64,000 bases of DNA from Mariprofundaceae bacterium (GCA_030950585.1 JAUZRG010000134.1:1-64000); one strand, 5' to 3'; counted from the first letter of the stretch, positions 26,939 through 36,019 are shown. The notes: generated by a model from the letters alone, not told the origin. Translations and numbers: made by a program.

Positions 26939-27009
26939 AAAAAACACAAGGTAACCGACCTTGATTTTATGAAATAAATCAATTTGGTAGATCATCACTT
27001 GTGTTTTTT
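26939..27009. repeat. Nested inverted repeats upstream of the 26407-26901 gene
   Basis: AAAAAACACAAG at 26939-26950 returns inverted at 26998-27009, enclosing AAGGT/ACCTT at 26948-26962 and an AT-rich dyad near 26965-26980. It may be an operator region or a folded leader of the minus-strand gene. The remaining gap to 27341 is AT-rich; apart from the short ORF below I see only a weak promoter-like pair (TTGACC at 27097, TAAAAG at 27121). Confidence 0.4.
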
Positions 27010-27173
27010 GGAGTATGTTTGAATATCTATTTATGCGGCAGAGTTTAAAGGAATGATAAGTGAACATATACTTATTATTTTATAAGGACTTATGCATTGA
27101 CCTTGTTTATAAGTAAGGGGTAAAAGATGTATTTTTTATACTTCTTTTATATGGTTTTTATGAGGAGATTCAG

Positions 27174-27269
27174 ATGCTATGGGGAGGTGAGCGCCTGATG
27201 ATACGAATCATAGACGTTTTGGGTTTAAGGAAGCGTGGTTTTTCGATAAAAGAAAGTTGCTTGCCTTAA
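27174..27269 (+). CDS. Possible 31-aa small ORF
   Basis: ATG at 27174 is preceded by GAGGAGATTC, one of the better ribosome sites in the region, and opens 31 codons (MLWGGERLMIRIIDVLGLRK then 11 more residues) to TAA at 27267. It lies 72 bp before the DUF188 gene, so it could be a leader peptide or chance. No known relative recognised. Confidence 0.25.
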   Translation: MLWGGERLMIRIIDVLGLRKRGFSIKESCLP

Positions 27270-27341
27270 CCTTTTTTGGACATCACTATGATTTGTGATT
27301 GTATGTCCGCCCTCAGTGAATGATTGCAAAAGGAATATGAT

Positions 27342-27788
27342 ATGAAAATATGGGTGGATGCCGATGCATGCCCAGTGGCTGTGAAAGAAATCTTGTTTCG
27401 TGTGGCAACCCGTCGTCAAGTTGATGTCACCTTTGTTGCAAATCAAAAAATACGTATGCCAAGCTCGGTTTACCTTAAAAGCATTCAAGTCAGTGCAGGT
27501 TTTGATGTTGCCGATGATGAAATTGTACAACAGCTTGATCAAGGTGATTTGGTCATTACTGCTGATATTCCTTTGGCTGCGGATGTCTTAGCTAAAGAGG
27601 CGCATGCTTTAAGCCCTAGGGGTGATATGTTTTCAACAGAAACCATTAAGGGCTTATTGATGATGCGTGACTTTAAAGATTTATTGCGTGGTAGTGGTGA
27701 GTTTAGTGGTGGGCCTGCGGCTTTTGCTGCGCGTGATAAACAAGCTTTTGCCAATCAACTGGATCGTTTCTTAACAAAATACCTTTAA
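27342..27788 (+). CDS. DUF188 / YaiI-YqxD family protein
   Basis: A 148-aa soluble protein of the YaiI/YqxD (DUF188) family, which has a PIN-like nuclease fold but no proven substrate. Motifs: MKIWVDADACPVAVKEI at the N-terminus, GDLVITADIPLAADVL, and the C-terminal GSGEFSGGPAAFAARDK. ATG at 27342 follows AAAGGA. The longer frame from 27324 uses TTG and is not needed. A PhnA-type gene follows after 36 bp and may be co-transcribed. Confidence 0.9.
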   Translation: MKIWVDADACPVAVKEILFRVATRRQVDVTFVANQKIRMPSSVYLKSIQVSAGFDVADDEIVQQLDQGDLVITADIPLAADVLAKEAHALSPRGDMFSTETIKGLLMMRDFKDLLRGSGEFSGGPAAFAARDKQAFANQLDRFLTKYL

Positions 27789-27824
27789 AGAGAAAAATTT
27801 TAATCAATATAGGAATGAGTAACC

Positions 27825-28403
27825 ATGACAATACAAGAATTACAAGTACGCAGTGAAGGCAAATGCGAATTATGTGCCAATACTGAAGGTTTAGAGGCAT
27901 ATGATGTGCCTGCTAGTCCTAGCAACGGTGTGGATGCCAGCGTATTCCTATGCCCAAGCTGTCGTGGGCAGCTTGAAGATCCTGAAAGCATTGATGTGAA
28001 TCACTGGCGTTGCCTCAATGATAGTATGTGGAGCCAAATACCAGCAGTACAAGTGATGGCATGGCGGATGTTAACGCGTCTTTCTTCAGAAGGTTGGACT
28101 CAAGATTTATTGGATGTGCTTTATCTTGAAGAAGATGTGCTTGCTTGGGCGCAAGCTGGAGATGAAGGCAATGATCCTGTGGATACTGTCATTCATCGCG
28201 ATAGCAATGGCGTAACATTAGAAGCTGGCGATACTGTCACCTTAATTAAAGATTTAGGTGTGAAGGGTGCAAACTTTACGGCCAAACGCGGTACAGCCGT
28301 GAGAGGTATTAGTTTAGTTGCTGATAATGCAGAACATATTGAGGGTCGGGTGAGTGGTCAGCGTATTGTGATTTTAACGAAGTTTGTGAAAAAATCTAGT
28401 TAA
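27825..28403 (+). CDS. PhnA domain protein with zinc ribbon
   Basis: A 192-aa protein of the PhnA/YjdM family. The N-terminus has a Cys-rich zinc ribbon (CELCANTEG ... LCPSCRG), and the C-terminus has the PhnA domain (GVTLEAGDTVTLIKDLGVKG through HIEGRVSGQRIVILTKFVKK). Despite the name, the family is not shown to hydrolyse phosphonoacetate and its role is unclear. It is longer than E. coli YjdM because of a middle segment. ATG at 27825 follows AGGAATGAG. Confidence 0.88.
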   Translation: MTIQELQVRSEGKCELCANTEGLEAYDVPASPSNGVDASVFLCPSCRGQLEDPESIDVNHWRCLNDSMWSQIPAVQVMAWRMLTRLSSEGWTQDLLDVLYLEEDVLAWAQAGDEGNDPVDTVIHRDSNGVTLEAGDTVTLIKDLGVKGANFTAKRGTAVRGISLVADNAEHIEGRVSGQRIVILTKFVKKSS

Positions 28404-28419
28404 CGTTCGTTTAGACTAA

Positions 28420-28453
28420 AACGTATCAGCTCAAAGATTTGAGCTGATACGTT
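28420..28453. terminator. Strong bidirectional hairpin
   Basis: Two perfect 16-base arms (28420-28435 and 28438-28453) separated by two bases. It lies between the convergent PhnA-type and roadblock genes and is flanked by A- and T-rich DNA, so it can serve both. Confidence 0.75.
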
Positions 28454-28464
28454 CATTTATGGTT

Positions 28465-28872
28465 TTATGACGGACATTTTGGTGAAATTTCTGGCAAGCT
28501 TCTGCGTAAAGAAGCCCAGCCCATGCCTAAGTTTGTGCTGGTAGAAGTGACTAACACAAGCAAAGAGTTGGGACGGTCAGGTATAATAGTCATAAAATGA
28601 TAACAATTCTTAGATGTCATTTGCATTTCATAAGTATGGTAATCTGGCGCTTCACCACGTTGAGAAGCGAGCATTCGTTCAACTGCTGTGACATTTCTGC
28701 CACGAAAAATATCAACACCTGCTGCCCCAGCAGCGTCGATAAAAGACTGGGTGAAGTAAGGAACATTATGATGCACAGCAAGCACCATTCCTGATGTCAA
28801 ATCAACAACACTACAGCCTAAAGCACCATCAATATCATTAACCAAATCTCTTAAAATATCATTTAAAGACAT
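28465..28872 (-). CDS. Roadblock/LC7 domain protein
   Basis: A 135-aa cytoplasmic protein with a roadblock/LC7 fold, as in MglB-type regulators of small Ras-like GTPases. Family features are the N-terminal LNDILRDLVNDIDGALGCSVVDL and the strand pattern GMVLAVHH ... PNSLLVLVTST. No GTPase partner is adjacent. ATG at 28872 follows AGGGG. The promoter region carries a palindrome (next entry), so it is likely regulated. Confidence 0.75.
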   Translation of the reverse strand: MSLNDILRDLVNDIDGALGCSVVDLTSGMVLAVHHNVPYFTQSFIDAAGAAGVDIFRGRNVTAVERMLASQRGEAPDYHTYEMQMTSKNCYHFMTIIPDRPNSLLVLVTSTSTNLGMGWASLRRSLPEISPKCPS

Positions 28873-28893
28873 TCATTTACCCCTATTGTAAAT

Positions 28894-28929
28894 ATTATAT
28901 ATGTTCAAATAATCTAAATTTATTTGAAC
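28894..28929 (-). promoter_or_regulatory. Promoter and palindromic operator candidate of roadblock gene
   Basis: A -10 hexamer TATAAT (minus strand, 28894-28899) lies 22 bp from the start codon. Just upstream, GTTCAAATAA at 28903-28912 and TTATTTGAAC at 28920-28929 form a 10-bp perfect inverted repeat with seven bases between, overlapping the expected -35 position. This geometry suits a dimeric repressor. Confidence 0.5.
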
Positions 28930-29093
28930 TGTGTCAAGAGAAAGAGAATAGAATGATAACCATGCTTTTTTTATGGTACGCCGTATTTGGAAGTGTATCC
29001 TTATCATAGATGACTTGCTTACAAAATAAATGATGAGCATGATGGTTTCATGACTGATGATTCAATTATAATAATAATGTATAGCACAATTAG

Positions 29094-31424
29094 ATGAAGA
29101 TTTTTATTAAAATAACGCTTATCTTCTTACTCCTTATGGTGTTTTTTGCATTTTGGACACGTTTAGAGACTCCTCTTTTTTCAAAGCCACTGTCATCCCT
29201 TTTATTGAGTCGAGAGGGTGAGCTATTGGGTGCAAAGATAGCCAGCGATGAGCAATGGCGTTTTCCACCACAAAAGAGTGTGCCTTTGAAGTTTCAGAAA
29301 GCGATTACTTGCTTTGAAGATAAACGTTTTTTTAGCCATAACGGTGTTGATCCTTTGGCTACTATGCGAGCTTTGTGGTTAAATCTTTCACAGGGGCATG
29401 TGGTGAGTGGGGGTAGTACCTTAAGCATGCAAGTCATTCGTTTGTCACGCCATAATCCAGCTCGAACTTATGTCGAAAAGTTGCATGAAATGTTGATGGC
29501 AATGCGTTTGGAATGGTCATATTCTAAGCAGGATATTTTGGCCTTGTATGCAAGCCATGCACCTTTTGGTGGTAATGTGGTCGGGTTAGAAACAGCGGCA
29601 TGGCGTTATTTTCATCGTGGGTCTGAGAAATTATCATGGGCGGAAAGTTGTTTGTTGGCAGTGTTGCCCAATAGCCCAGCCTTGATTCATCCTGGGAGAA
29701 ATCGTGATGTCTTAAAAAAGAAACGAGATCGTTTGTTAAAACAACTTTTGCAAGCTGGTGTACTCTCTGATTTAGATTATCAGTTGGCGATGCTGGAAGC
29801 TTTGCCTGAAAAACCACATGCAATGCCGCGAGCCGCACCTCATTTCTTTGAAACACTGATGAAACAAGATCCGAATAAGGCTTTTTTTAAAAGTACGTTG
29901 GATGTGAAGATGCAAGCCCAACTGACCTCATTGGTGAGGCATCATGCCAAGCAACTTGAATTGCAATCGATTGCCAATGTTGCAGCCATAGTGATTGATC
30001 ATCAGACGTTTGAAGTGATGGCTTATGCGGGCAATAATGATACCCACTATAGTCTTATTGAAGGTGCGGCACTCGATTTAATTCGACGACCACGCAGCAC
30101 AGGCAGTATTTTAAAACCATTGTTGTTTTCTATCATGTTGCAAGAAGGTGAATTATTACCCGATATGTTGGTGAAGGATGTGCCAACGCATTATGCGGGC
30201 TATAAACCTCAAAACTATGATCGCCAATACCGTGGTGCTGTACCTGCACGCGATGTCATTCGCTATTCATTGAATATTCCATCGGTCAGAATGCTTCACC
30301 GTTATGGCTTAGGTCGTTTTTATAATGTCTTGGAAAACATGGGTATGACCACGTTGCATCGTCCACCACAGCAGTATGGCTTATCGCTTATTTTGGGTGG
30401 TGCTGAAACCACACTTTGGGATATGGCAGGTATTTACGCTAACCTTGCTAAGATCACAGCCACAAATGCGGCAAAAGAAAGCATGACATATCAAAAACTA
30501 AAAGTGTTACAGCATCAAAATACGCAGACAGATCGGCATGTGGATGTGGGTTCAGCAGCGGCTTGGTTAACCCTCGATGCCTTGCTGGCTGTGAATCGCC
30601 CTGATGGCGAAGGTGACTGGAAACAGTTTGATAGTGCGCAAAAAATAGCTTGGAAAACAGGCACAAGTTATGGCTTGCGTGATGCGTGGGCGATTGGTAA
30701 TAGCTCTCGCTACACGGTGGCAGTGTGGGCGGGCAATGCCAGTGGTGAAGGTCGATCTGGTTTGGTGGGAGTCAAGGTGGCTGCCCCCATCATGTTTGAT
30801 GTTTTTAGTGCCCTAAAATCCGAAGCTTGGTTTGCACAACCTTTAGAGCACATGAAAGCGGTGCAAGTCTGTGTGGACGATGGTTATCTTGCTAATGATC
30901 AATGTGAATCACGCAGCCAATTGATTCCTACGGCCAGTCATTTTTCAGAACTAAGCCCTTATCACCATTGGCTACATTTGGATCAAAGTGGGCGTTGGCA
31001 AGTCAATGAACAATGTGAATCGGTTAGTCGTATGCAGCATGTTTCTTGGTTTAATTTACCGCCGTCGCAGGCTTTCTTTTATCGCCAACAGCATGCATCT
31101 TATCAAGACTTACCCCCTTTTCGCCAAGACTGTGTGGCAAGTACCCACGAAAGTTCACCATTGGAAATCGTTTACCCTAGTTTGGCGACAAAAATTTATA
31201 TTCCCATTGACCTTGATGGTAAACGCAGCAAAACCGTTTTTAAGGCTGTGCATCGTGACTCGGATGCATTGTTATATTGGCATTTAGATGGTCATTACCT
31301 TGCACAGACCCAAGGTTTTCATCAGCAAGCTCTTTTGATTGGTGCAGGCCAACACCGTTTAACCATTGTGGATGCCCAAGGTTATAGTCGATCTCGATCT
31401 TTTGAGGTTTTGAGTAAAGAGTAA
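29094..31424 (+). CDS. pbpC: Penicillin-binding protein 1C
   Basis: A bifunctional peptidoglycan glycosyltransferase/transpeptidase of the PBP1C class, anchored by one N-terminal helix. 776 aa. The transglycosylase domain shows FEDKRFFSHNGVDPLA and SGGSTLSMQVIRL. The transpeptidase has SxxK in STGSILKP, SLN, and KTGTSYG. The C-terminal BiPBP_C segment is present (ASHFSELSPYHHW through to IPIDLDG). PBP1C genes usually sit beside an alpha-2-macroglobulin gene; here that gene is at 20050-25521. ATG at 29094 has a poor ribosome site. Confidence 0.93.
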   Translation: MKIFIKITLIFLLLMVFFAFWTRLETPLFSKPLSSLLLSREGELLGAKIASDEQWRFPPQKSVPLKFQKAITCFEDKRFFSHNGVDPLATMRALWLNLSQGHVVSGGSTLSMQVIRLSRHNPARTYVEKLHEMLMAMRLEWSYSKQDILALYASHAPFGGNVVGLETAAWRYFHRGSEKLSWAESCLLAVLPNSPALIHPGRNRDVLKKKRDRLLKQLLQAGVLSDLDYQLAMLEALPEKPHAMPRAAPHFFETLMKQDPNKAFFKSTLDVKMQAQLTSLVRHHAKQLELQSIANVAAIVIDHQTFEVMAYAGNNDTHYSLIEGAALDLIRRPRSTGSILKPLLFSIMLQEGELLPDMLVKDVPTHYAGYKPQNYDRQYRGAVPARDVIRYSLNIPSVRMLHRYGLGRFYNVLENMGMTTLHRPPQQYGLSLILGGAETTLWDMAGIYANLAKITATNAAKESMTYQKLKVLQHQNTQTDRHVDVGSAAAWLTLDALLAVNRPDGEGDWKQFDSAQKIAWKTGTSYGLRDAWAIGNSSRYTVAVWAGNASGEGRSGLVGVKVAAPIMFDVFSALKSEAWFAQPLEHMKAVQVCVDDGYLANDQCESRSQLIPTASHFSELSPYHHWLHLDQSGRWQVNEQCESVSRMQHVSWFNLPPSQAFFYRQQHASYQDLPPFRQDCVASTHESSPLEIVYPSLATKIYIPIDLDGKRSKTVFKAVHRDSDALLYWHLDGHYLAQTQGFHQQALLIGAGQHRLTIVDAQGYSRSRSFEVLSKE

Positions 31425-31580
31425 GGTATCGTTCCAGATTCTTTTTTCTTTCAAGAAGGTCATGCTAAGTTTCATGAAAAAGCAAGCTATGGCGTGTTTA
31501 AATTTGATAGTTCAGGTAAGCCTGTATTGGTCTCGCTAGCAGATAAGAATCGCCTTGTGATTGAGGTACCTACGCAATAA
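31425..31580 (+). pseudogene. C-terminal remnant of a GDYXXLXY-like protein
   Basis: Fifty-one codons follow the pbpC stop directly and in the same frame, ending at TAA 31578. They read GIVPDSFFFQEGHAKFHEKA, then SYGVFKFDSSGKPVLVSLAD. This resembles the C-terminal part of periplasmic GDYXXLXY-domain proteins. No start codon or ribosome site is present, so it is probably what remains after a deletion that joined pbpC to the end of another gene. Confidence 0.5.
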
Positions 31581-31622
31581 GATGATGGTGAGATTATTTG
31601 AAGGCGTTAGGATGCTGCACCT

Positions 31623-32297
31623 ATGGCTAATTTTAATACTCATTTAAGCGTGGCAGCTGCGGGTTCATGCTGTGCAACGGTGGTTTGCACCTCTTATTTT
31701 AATCTGAATATTTTAGATGCTTTTATCTTGTTGGTATTGGGTACGATTGCAGGTTTATTGCCTGATATTGATTCGGATCACTCAACGCCAGCCAAGTGGT
31801 TATTTCGGTTTGTGATGCTTGGCGGATGTCTTTTGGTGGTCGTGTTCACCTACCAACGTGTTCCACCCTTGTATGTGTTGGCTTATGTGCTTGCTGCTGC
31901 CTTGGTCATGCACTTTATTCTTTTTAAATTGTTTAAAAAAGTAACATCTCACCGTGGCCTTTTTCATTCTGTACCAGCCGCCTTGCTATTTGGCTTGGTG
32001 ACTCATGCCTTGGGTATGCATGTTTTGGCATGGTCACTGTCTTTTTCTAGTTTAGCAGCGTCTTTTGTGGCGGGGGGCTACCTCTTGCATTTGTTATTGG
32101 ATGAAGTGTTTAGTGTTGATCTGGCAGGAGGAAGGCTAAAGAAATCCTTTGGCAGTGCGCTAACCTTGATCACAAGCAAAGCTTGGGGCTCTTATTGCAT
32201 GCTTTATGCGTTGATTATTGTTGGTGTTTTTCTTTTGCCGATGCCAGAGCCCTTCACTGCTTGGATCGATATAGCGAAGGGCTTTGTTTCCGTATAG
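31623..32297 (+). CDS. YdjM/DUF457 family membrane hydrolase
   Basis: A 224-aa polytopic membrane protein with the YdjM-family motif set: NFNTHLSVAAAG with His, GLLPDIDSDHSTP, SHRGLFHSVPAAL and LLHLLLDEVF. These His/Asp residues are the proposed metal ligands; the reaction is unproven. It is the clearest family member in the window and a second, more distant one is at 15413-15976. The next gene is convergent, and no strong terminator was seen in the 50-bp gap. Confidence 0.88.
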   Translation: MANFNTHLSVAAAGSCCATVVCTSYFNLNILDAFILLVLGTIAGLLPDIDSDHSTPAKWLFRFVMLGGCLLVVVFTYQRVPPLYVLAYVLAAALVMHFILFKLFKKVTSHRGLFHSVPAALLFGLVTHALGMHVLAWSLSFSSLAASFVAGGYLLHLLLDEVFSVDLAGGRLKKSFGSALTLITSKAWGSYCMLYALIIVGVFLLPMPEPFTAWIDIAKGFVSV

Positions 32298-32347
32298 TCG
32301 TCAGTTTTTGTATTAAAATGAATCCTTAGGTATTCATAATCGCTTGA

Positions 32348-33715
32348 TTAGCCTCGCCAAACGTCACCTTCACCTAAGTTACGAGCTAATAAGTCTAAAC
32401 TAGAGGCGGCCACAGGCATGGGAATTCTAACATGATGCCCGCTTCCGGGTGCTTCTTTCATGTCACGGCCATAGCGGGAATCGCACATACTTTGAATCAC
32501 AAAGGTGTGATTGCCTTTAGGGGAGATGAGTTCAACAGAATCTCCAACGGCAAACTTGTTTTTCACTTCAACTTCAGCCATGCCTGTTTCTGCATCGTAG
32601 CTGGTGATTTCTCCAACAAAGCGTTGTTGATTGAGTTGAGAGCTACCAAATTGATAATTTTGATGATCTTCACTGTGATGACGTTGATAAAAACCATCGG
32701 TGTAGCCACGGTTGGCCAAAGATTCTAATTTTCCTGATAAGGACCAGTCAAAAGGCTTGCCTTGTTGCGCATCTTCAATGGCTTGACGGTAAATTTGGGC
32801 GGTGCGAGCCACATAATAATGAGACTTGGTGCGACCTTCGATCTTAAGGGAGTCAATGCCCATTTTGACCAAGCGATCCACATGTTCAATGGCTCTTAAA
32901 TCTTTGGAGTTCATGATATAGGTGCCATGCTCATCTTCAAATACAGGCATTTCTTCACCGGGGCGTTGCTTCTCTTCCAGTAAATACATGCCATCAGCCA
33001 TTGGGTGACGTTTCATATCGCCACAGCTTGATAGTGCAGCATCGGGGGCTTCTTTGAGGGCATCCATGCTGAGAACATCACCACTGACATCTTCAGCACC
33101 TTTTTTCATGCCGTATTCCCAACGGCAAGCATTGGTGCAAGTGCCTTGGTTGGCATCACGGCGGTTAAAATAACCTGAAAGTAAACAACGGCCTGAGTAA
33201 GCAATGCACAATGCACCATGAACAAAAACTTCAAGCTCAATGTCTGGGCATAACTGACGAATTTCTGCAATGTCGTTTAAAGACAGTTCACGGGAAAGAA
33301 TAATGCGAGAAACACCCACAGACTGCCAAAATTTCACAGCTGCAAAGTTCATGGTGTTGGCTTGCACAGACAAATGAATGGGCATGTCTGGCCAGCGTTC
33401 ACGCACCATCATGATTAAACCAGGGTCAGCCATAATCAGTGCGTCAGGCTTCATCTCAATCACAGGTTCCATGTGTTTCATATAGGTGTGTACTTTGCGA
33501 TTATGTGGCAGTAAATTACTGGCAACAAAAAACTTTTTACCTTGATTGTGAGCTTCTTCAATGCCAAGACGAAGATTTTCTGTTAAGAAATCATTGTTGC
33601 GAACACGCAAGCTATAGCGGGGTTGGCCTGCATAAACGGCATCAGCACCATAGGCAAAGGCATAACGCATATTGCGAATGGTTCCTGCTGGGGCAAGTAG
33701 TTCAATGTTTTTCAT
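32348..33715 (-). CDS. trhP: U32 family tRNA hydroxylation protein
   Basis: A U32 'peptidase' family protein of the YegQ/TrhP type, which in E. coli is needed for 5-hydroxyuridine formation at tRNA position 34. 455 aa. Visible are ELLAPAGTIRNMRYAFAYGADAVYAG at the start (N-terminal barrel) and a Cys-rich cluster (LCIAYSGRCLLSGY, GTCTNACRW) that likely holds an Fe-S cluster. SLKIEGRTKSHYYVA is also typical. I chose ATG 33715; an upstream frame exists but lies inside ybiB. It overlaps the ybiB end by 14 bp and is last in the long minus-strand block. Confidence 0.9.
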   Translation of the reverse strand: MKNIELLAPAGTIRNMRYAFAYGADAVYAGQPRYSLRVRNNDFLTENLRLGIEEAHNQGKKFFVASNLLPHNRKVHTYMKHMEPVIEMKPDALIMADPGLIMMVRERWPDMPIHLSVQANTMNFAAVKFWQSVGVSRIILSRELSLNDIAEIRQLCPDIELEVFVHGALCIAYSGRCLLSGYFNRRDANQGTCTNACRWEYGMKKGAEDVSGDVLSMDALKEAPDAALSSCGDMKRHPMADGMYLLEEKQRPGEEMPVFEDEHGTYIMNSKDLRAIEHVDRLVKMGIDSLKIEGRTKSHYYVARTAQIYRQAIEDAQQGKPFDWSLSGKLESLANRGYTDGFYQRHHSEDHQNYQFGSSQLNQQRFVGEITSYDAETGMAEVEVKNKFAVGDSVELISPKGNHTFVIQSMCDSRYGRDMKEAPGSGHHVRIPMPVAASSLDLLARNLGEGDVWRG

Positions 33716-34682
33716 TTGTTCTCTCTTTTTCATCTTGTTGCCAGTCATGCGCAGACTCTTGTTGAAAAACAAGTTTAAAAGCTTGCTGCATGCGGTTTAA
33801 GACGATGTTATCTTTTTCTGTGCGTTGGCCATGCCATGTGGCTAGAAATTGTTGTGTTAATTGGCTTGGTTTGATGTGTTCACGTGGGTAAGGTTCAACA
33901 TCTGCTGAAGGGTAACGCCAGCGTGTGATCTTGCTACCTTGTTGGCTTAACAATAAGCGTTGTCGGCTTGCATAAAGCTCAGGTTCGCCTTCTGCACCCA
34001 TAAATAGCAAACTATTTTGTTGATCTAAAAGTTGATTGCTCTTTGCCATTAATGTGCCGTAAGGGTGATGAAAAAAACCATTGATTTGTGCTGTGCAGCG
34101 CAAAGGGTTTAAAAGTCTGGCCACGGTATTGGCACAACTTCGTACACCCAAGCGTTCGCGCAGTTGTAGCATTTGATACAGGGGTGGGCAAATATCTGTT
34201 AAATCCATGTAAACAATATTATTTTTAGCGAGAATGGGCTGAGCTTCTTGTAGAGATCCAGCTCGTTGCACACCTGCACGCGATAAAGCCTGCCATGCTG
34301 AAAGACGGCCTGCGATATCAGCGATACCATGAATGACAATGGGTATGCCTTGCTGGCTGGCTTCTAAGGCTGCGACCAAATGCAAAGGTGTGTCGCGACG
34401 TTTGCCCGCATAACAGGGCATATCAATGGCATGATGAAGTTGGTTAGCATTGAAATCATGGATAGCATGTTGAGACGCTTGCACAAAACCTGCGATTTCC
34501 GCAGGGCTTTCACCTTTGATGCGTTGCGCAATGAGAAATGCCCCCAGTTGTAAAGGGTCTGCACTGGGATGTAGCAAGTATTGATAAGCTTCAAAGGCCT
34601 GCGCTTGATTTAAGTCACGCTTACCATGCTGCCCCCTAGCCACGGTGGATAGATGTTGCGCTAGTTCGGAAGCGTTGATCAT
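33702..34682 (-). CDS. ybiB: YbiB/TrpD2-like glycosyltransferase-family protein
   Basis: A 326-aa protein of the TrpD2/YbiB group, related to anthranilate phosphoribosyltransferase but reported to bind nucleic acid rather than make tryptophan. Visible are the helical N-terminal domain (LGAFLIAQRIKGESPAEIAG) and, where TrpD has its glycine-rich GTGGD loop, the sequence YAGKRRDTP. The phosphoribosyl-diphosphate loop is therefore altered, as in YbiB. Its start overlaps the glmM stop (ATGA). Confidence 0.8.
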   Translation of the reverse strand: MINASELAQHLSTVARGQHGKRDLNQAQAFEAYQYLLHPSADPLQLGAFLIAQRIKGESPAEIAGFVQASQHAIHDFNANQLHHAIDMPCYAGKRRDTPLHLVAALEASQQGIPIVIHGIADIAGRLSAWQALSRAGVQRAGSLQEAQPILAKNNIVYMDLTDICPPLYQMLQLRERLGVRSCANTVARLLNPLRCTAQINGFFHHPYGTLMAKSNQLLDQQNSLLFMGAEGEPELYASRQRLLLSQQGSKITRWRYPSADVEPYPREHIKPSQLTQQFLATWHGQRTEKDNIVLNRMQQAFKLVFQQESAHDWQQDEKERTNEKH

Positions 34683-36019
34683 AAGCTTTCTTGAATGCGG
34701 TCAACGAGGACTTGACCGACCTCGAGCATGAGTAATTCTTGATTGGCTTCAACCATCACCCGCAATTTAGGTTCTGTGCCTGACATGCGCACATTTAAGC
34801 GTCCATTTTCACCCAGTGCTGTGGTGGCATCGGCAATGGCAGCGTTGATGTGCTCATTTTTTGTTATGTCAATGTGCGTAGGTAAGATGATATTCCATAG
34901 CTTCTGTGGAAAAAGTGGAATGTGTTTGACCATCGAAGATAAGGTTTTGTCTTGTTTCTTCATCGCAGATAAGACTTGCAAAGCGCATAAAAGGCCATCA
35001 CCCGTTGTGTTATAATCAAGCATGATGACATGACCTGATTGTTCACCACCAAGATTGCAATGATGTTGGCGCATGCCTTCTAACACATAACGATCACCCA
35101 CATTGGCACGGTGCATGGCAATTTTATGTTGTGCCAGGTATTTCTCCACACCCATATTACTCATAATGGTTGTGACGACGGCATCACCTTGTAGCTGACC
35201 TTCGGATTGCAAGAAAAGAGCCAACAAGGCAATGAGTTGATCACCATCGACAATTTGACCTTGGGCATCGCAAGCAATTAAACGATCTGCATCGCCATCA
35301 AGGGCAAAGCCAACATCAGCACCTGTTTGAAGTACTGTTGCACACATGTTTTGCGGTGCTGTTGAACCACAATTGGCATTGATATTATAACCATCAGGTT
35401 GATTGGCGAGGGTGATAACTTCACAGCCTAGCTCTTCAAGAATGCGCGGAGCCACATCATAAGCCGCACCATTGGCGCAATCGATGACCACTTTAAAACG
35501 ATTGAGGCGCAAGCCACGCGGTAAGGAAGCTTTACAAAATTCGATATAGCGGCCACGCGCATCATCAATGCGAAAGGCTTTACCAACGTCTAAAGCTACT
35601 GGAAGTTTTGGTAAGTTGTCTAAAGCCTCTTCAATCGCCAGCTCAACATCATCATCCAATTTAAAACCATCAGCAGCAAAAAATTTAATGCCATTATCGC
35701 CCGCTGGATTATGGGATGCGGATAGCACCACGCCAGCATCCGCGCGTAAACTACGTGTCAGGTAGGCCACAGCAGGGGTGGGAAGAGGGCCAACGAGCAT
35801 CACGTTCATACCTTGGGCGGTTAAGCCTGCACAGAGAGCGGATTCGATCATATAGCCTGATAAACGTGTATCTTTACCAATTAAGATATGCGGTTGATGA
35901 CCAAGGTGTTTGGTCAATACATAACCCGCAGCACGGCCTAGGCGCAGTGCAAATTCAGCGGTCATGGGGTCAATATTAACAGTGCCACGTACACCATCTG
36001 TACCAAAATATTTTCTCAA
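34679..36019 (-). CDS. glmM: Phosphoglucosamine mutase
   Basis: Converts glucosamine-6-phosphate to glucosamine-1-phosphate on the way to UDP-GlcNAc for peptidoglycan and LPS. 446 aa, typical. N-terminal KYFGTDGVRGTVN, phosphoserine loop SASHNPAGDNG with Ser at about residue 102, metal loop DGDADR, sugar-binding GGEQSGH and phosphate-binding RMSGTEPKLR. The start is TTG at 36019, with AAGGAG about 12 bases upstream. It overlaps the cdaR stop. In Firmicutes the same trio cdaA-cdaR-glmM occurs and GlmM binds CdaA. Confidence 0.97.
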   Translation of the reverse strand: MRKYFGTDGVRGTVNIDPMTAEFALRLGRAAGYVLTKHLGHQPHILIGKDTRLSGYMIESALCAGLTAQGMNVMLVGPLPTPAVAYLTRSLRADAGVVLSASHNPAGDNGIKFFAADGFKLDDDVELAIEEALDNLPKLPVALDVGKAFRIDDARGRYIEFCKASLPRGLRLNRFKVVIDCANGAAYDVAPRILEELGCEVITLANQPDGYNINANCGSTAPQNMCATVLQTGADVGFALDGDADRLIACDAQGQIVDGDQLIALLALFLQSEGQLQGDAVVTTIMSNMGVEKYLAQHKIAMHRANVGDRYVLEGMRQHHCNLGGEQSGHVIMLDYNTTGDGLLCALQVLSAMKKQDKTLSSMVKHIPLFPQKLWNIILPTHIDITKNEHINAAIADATTALGENGRLNVRMSGTEPKLRVMVEANQELLMLEVGQVLVDRIQESL

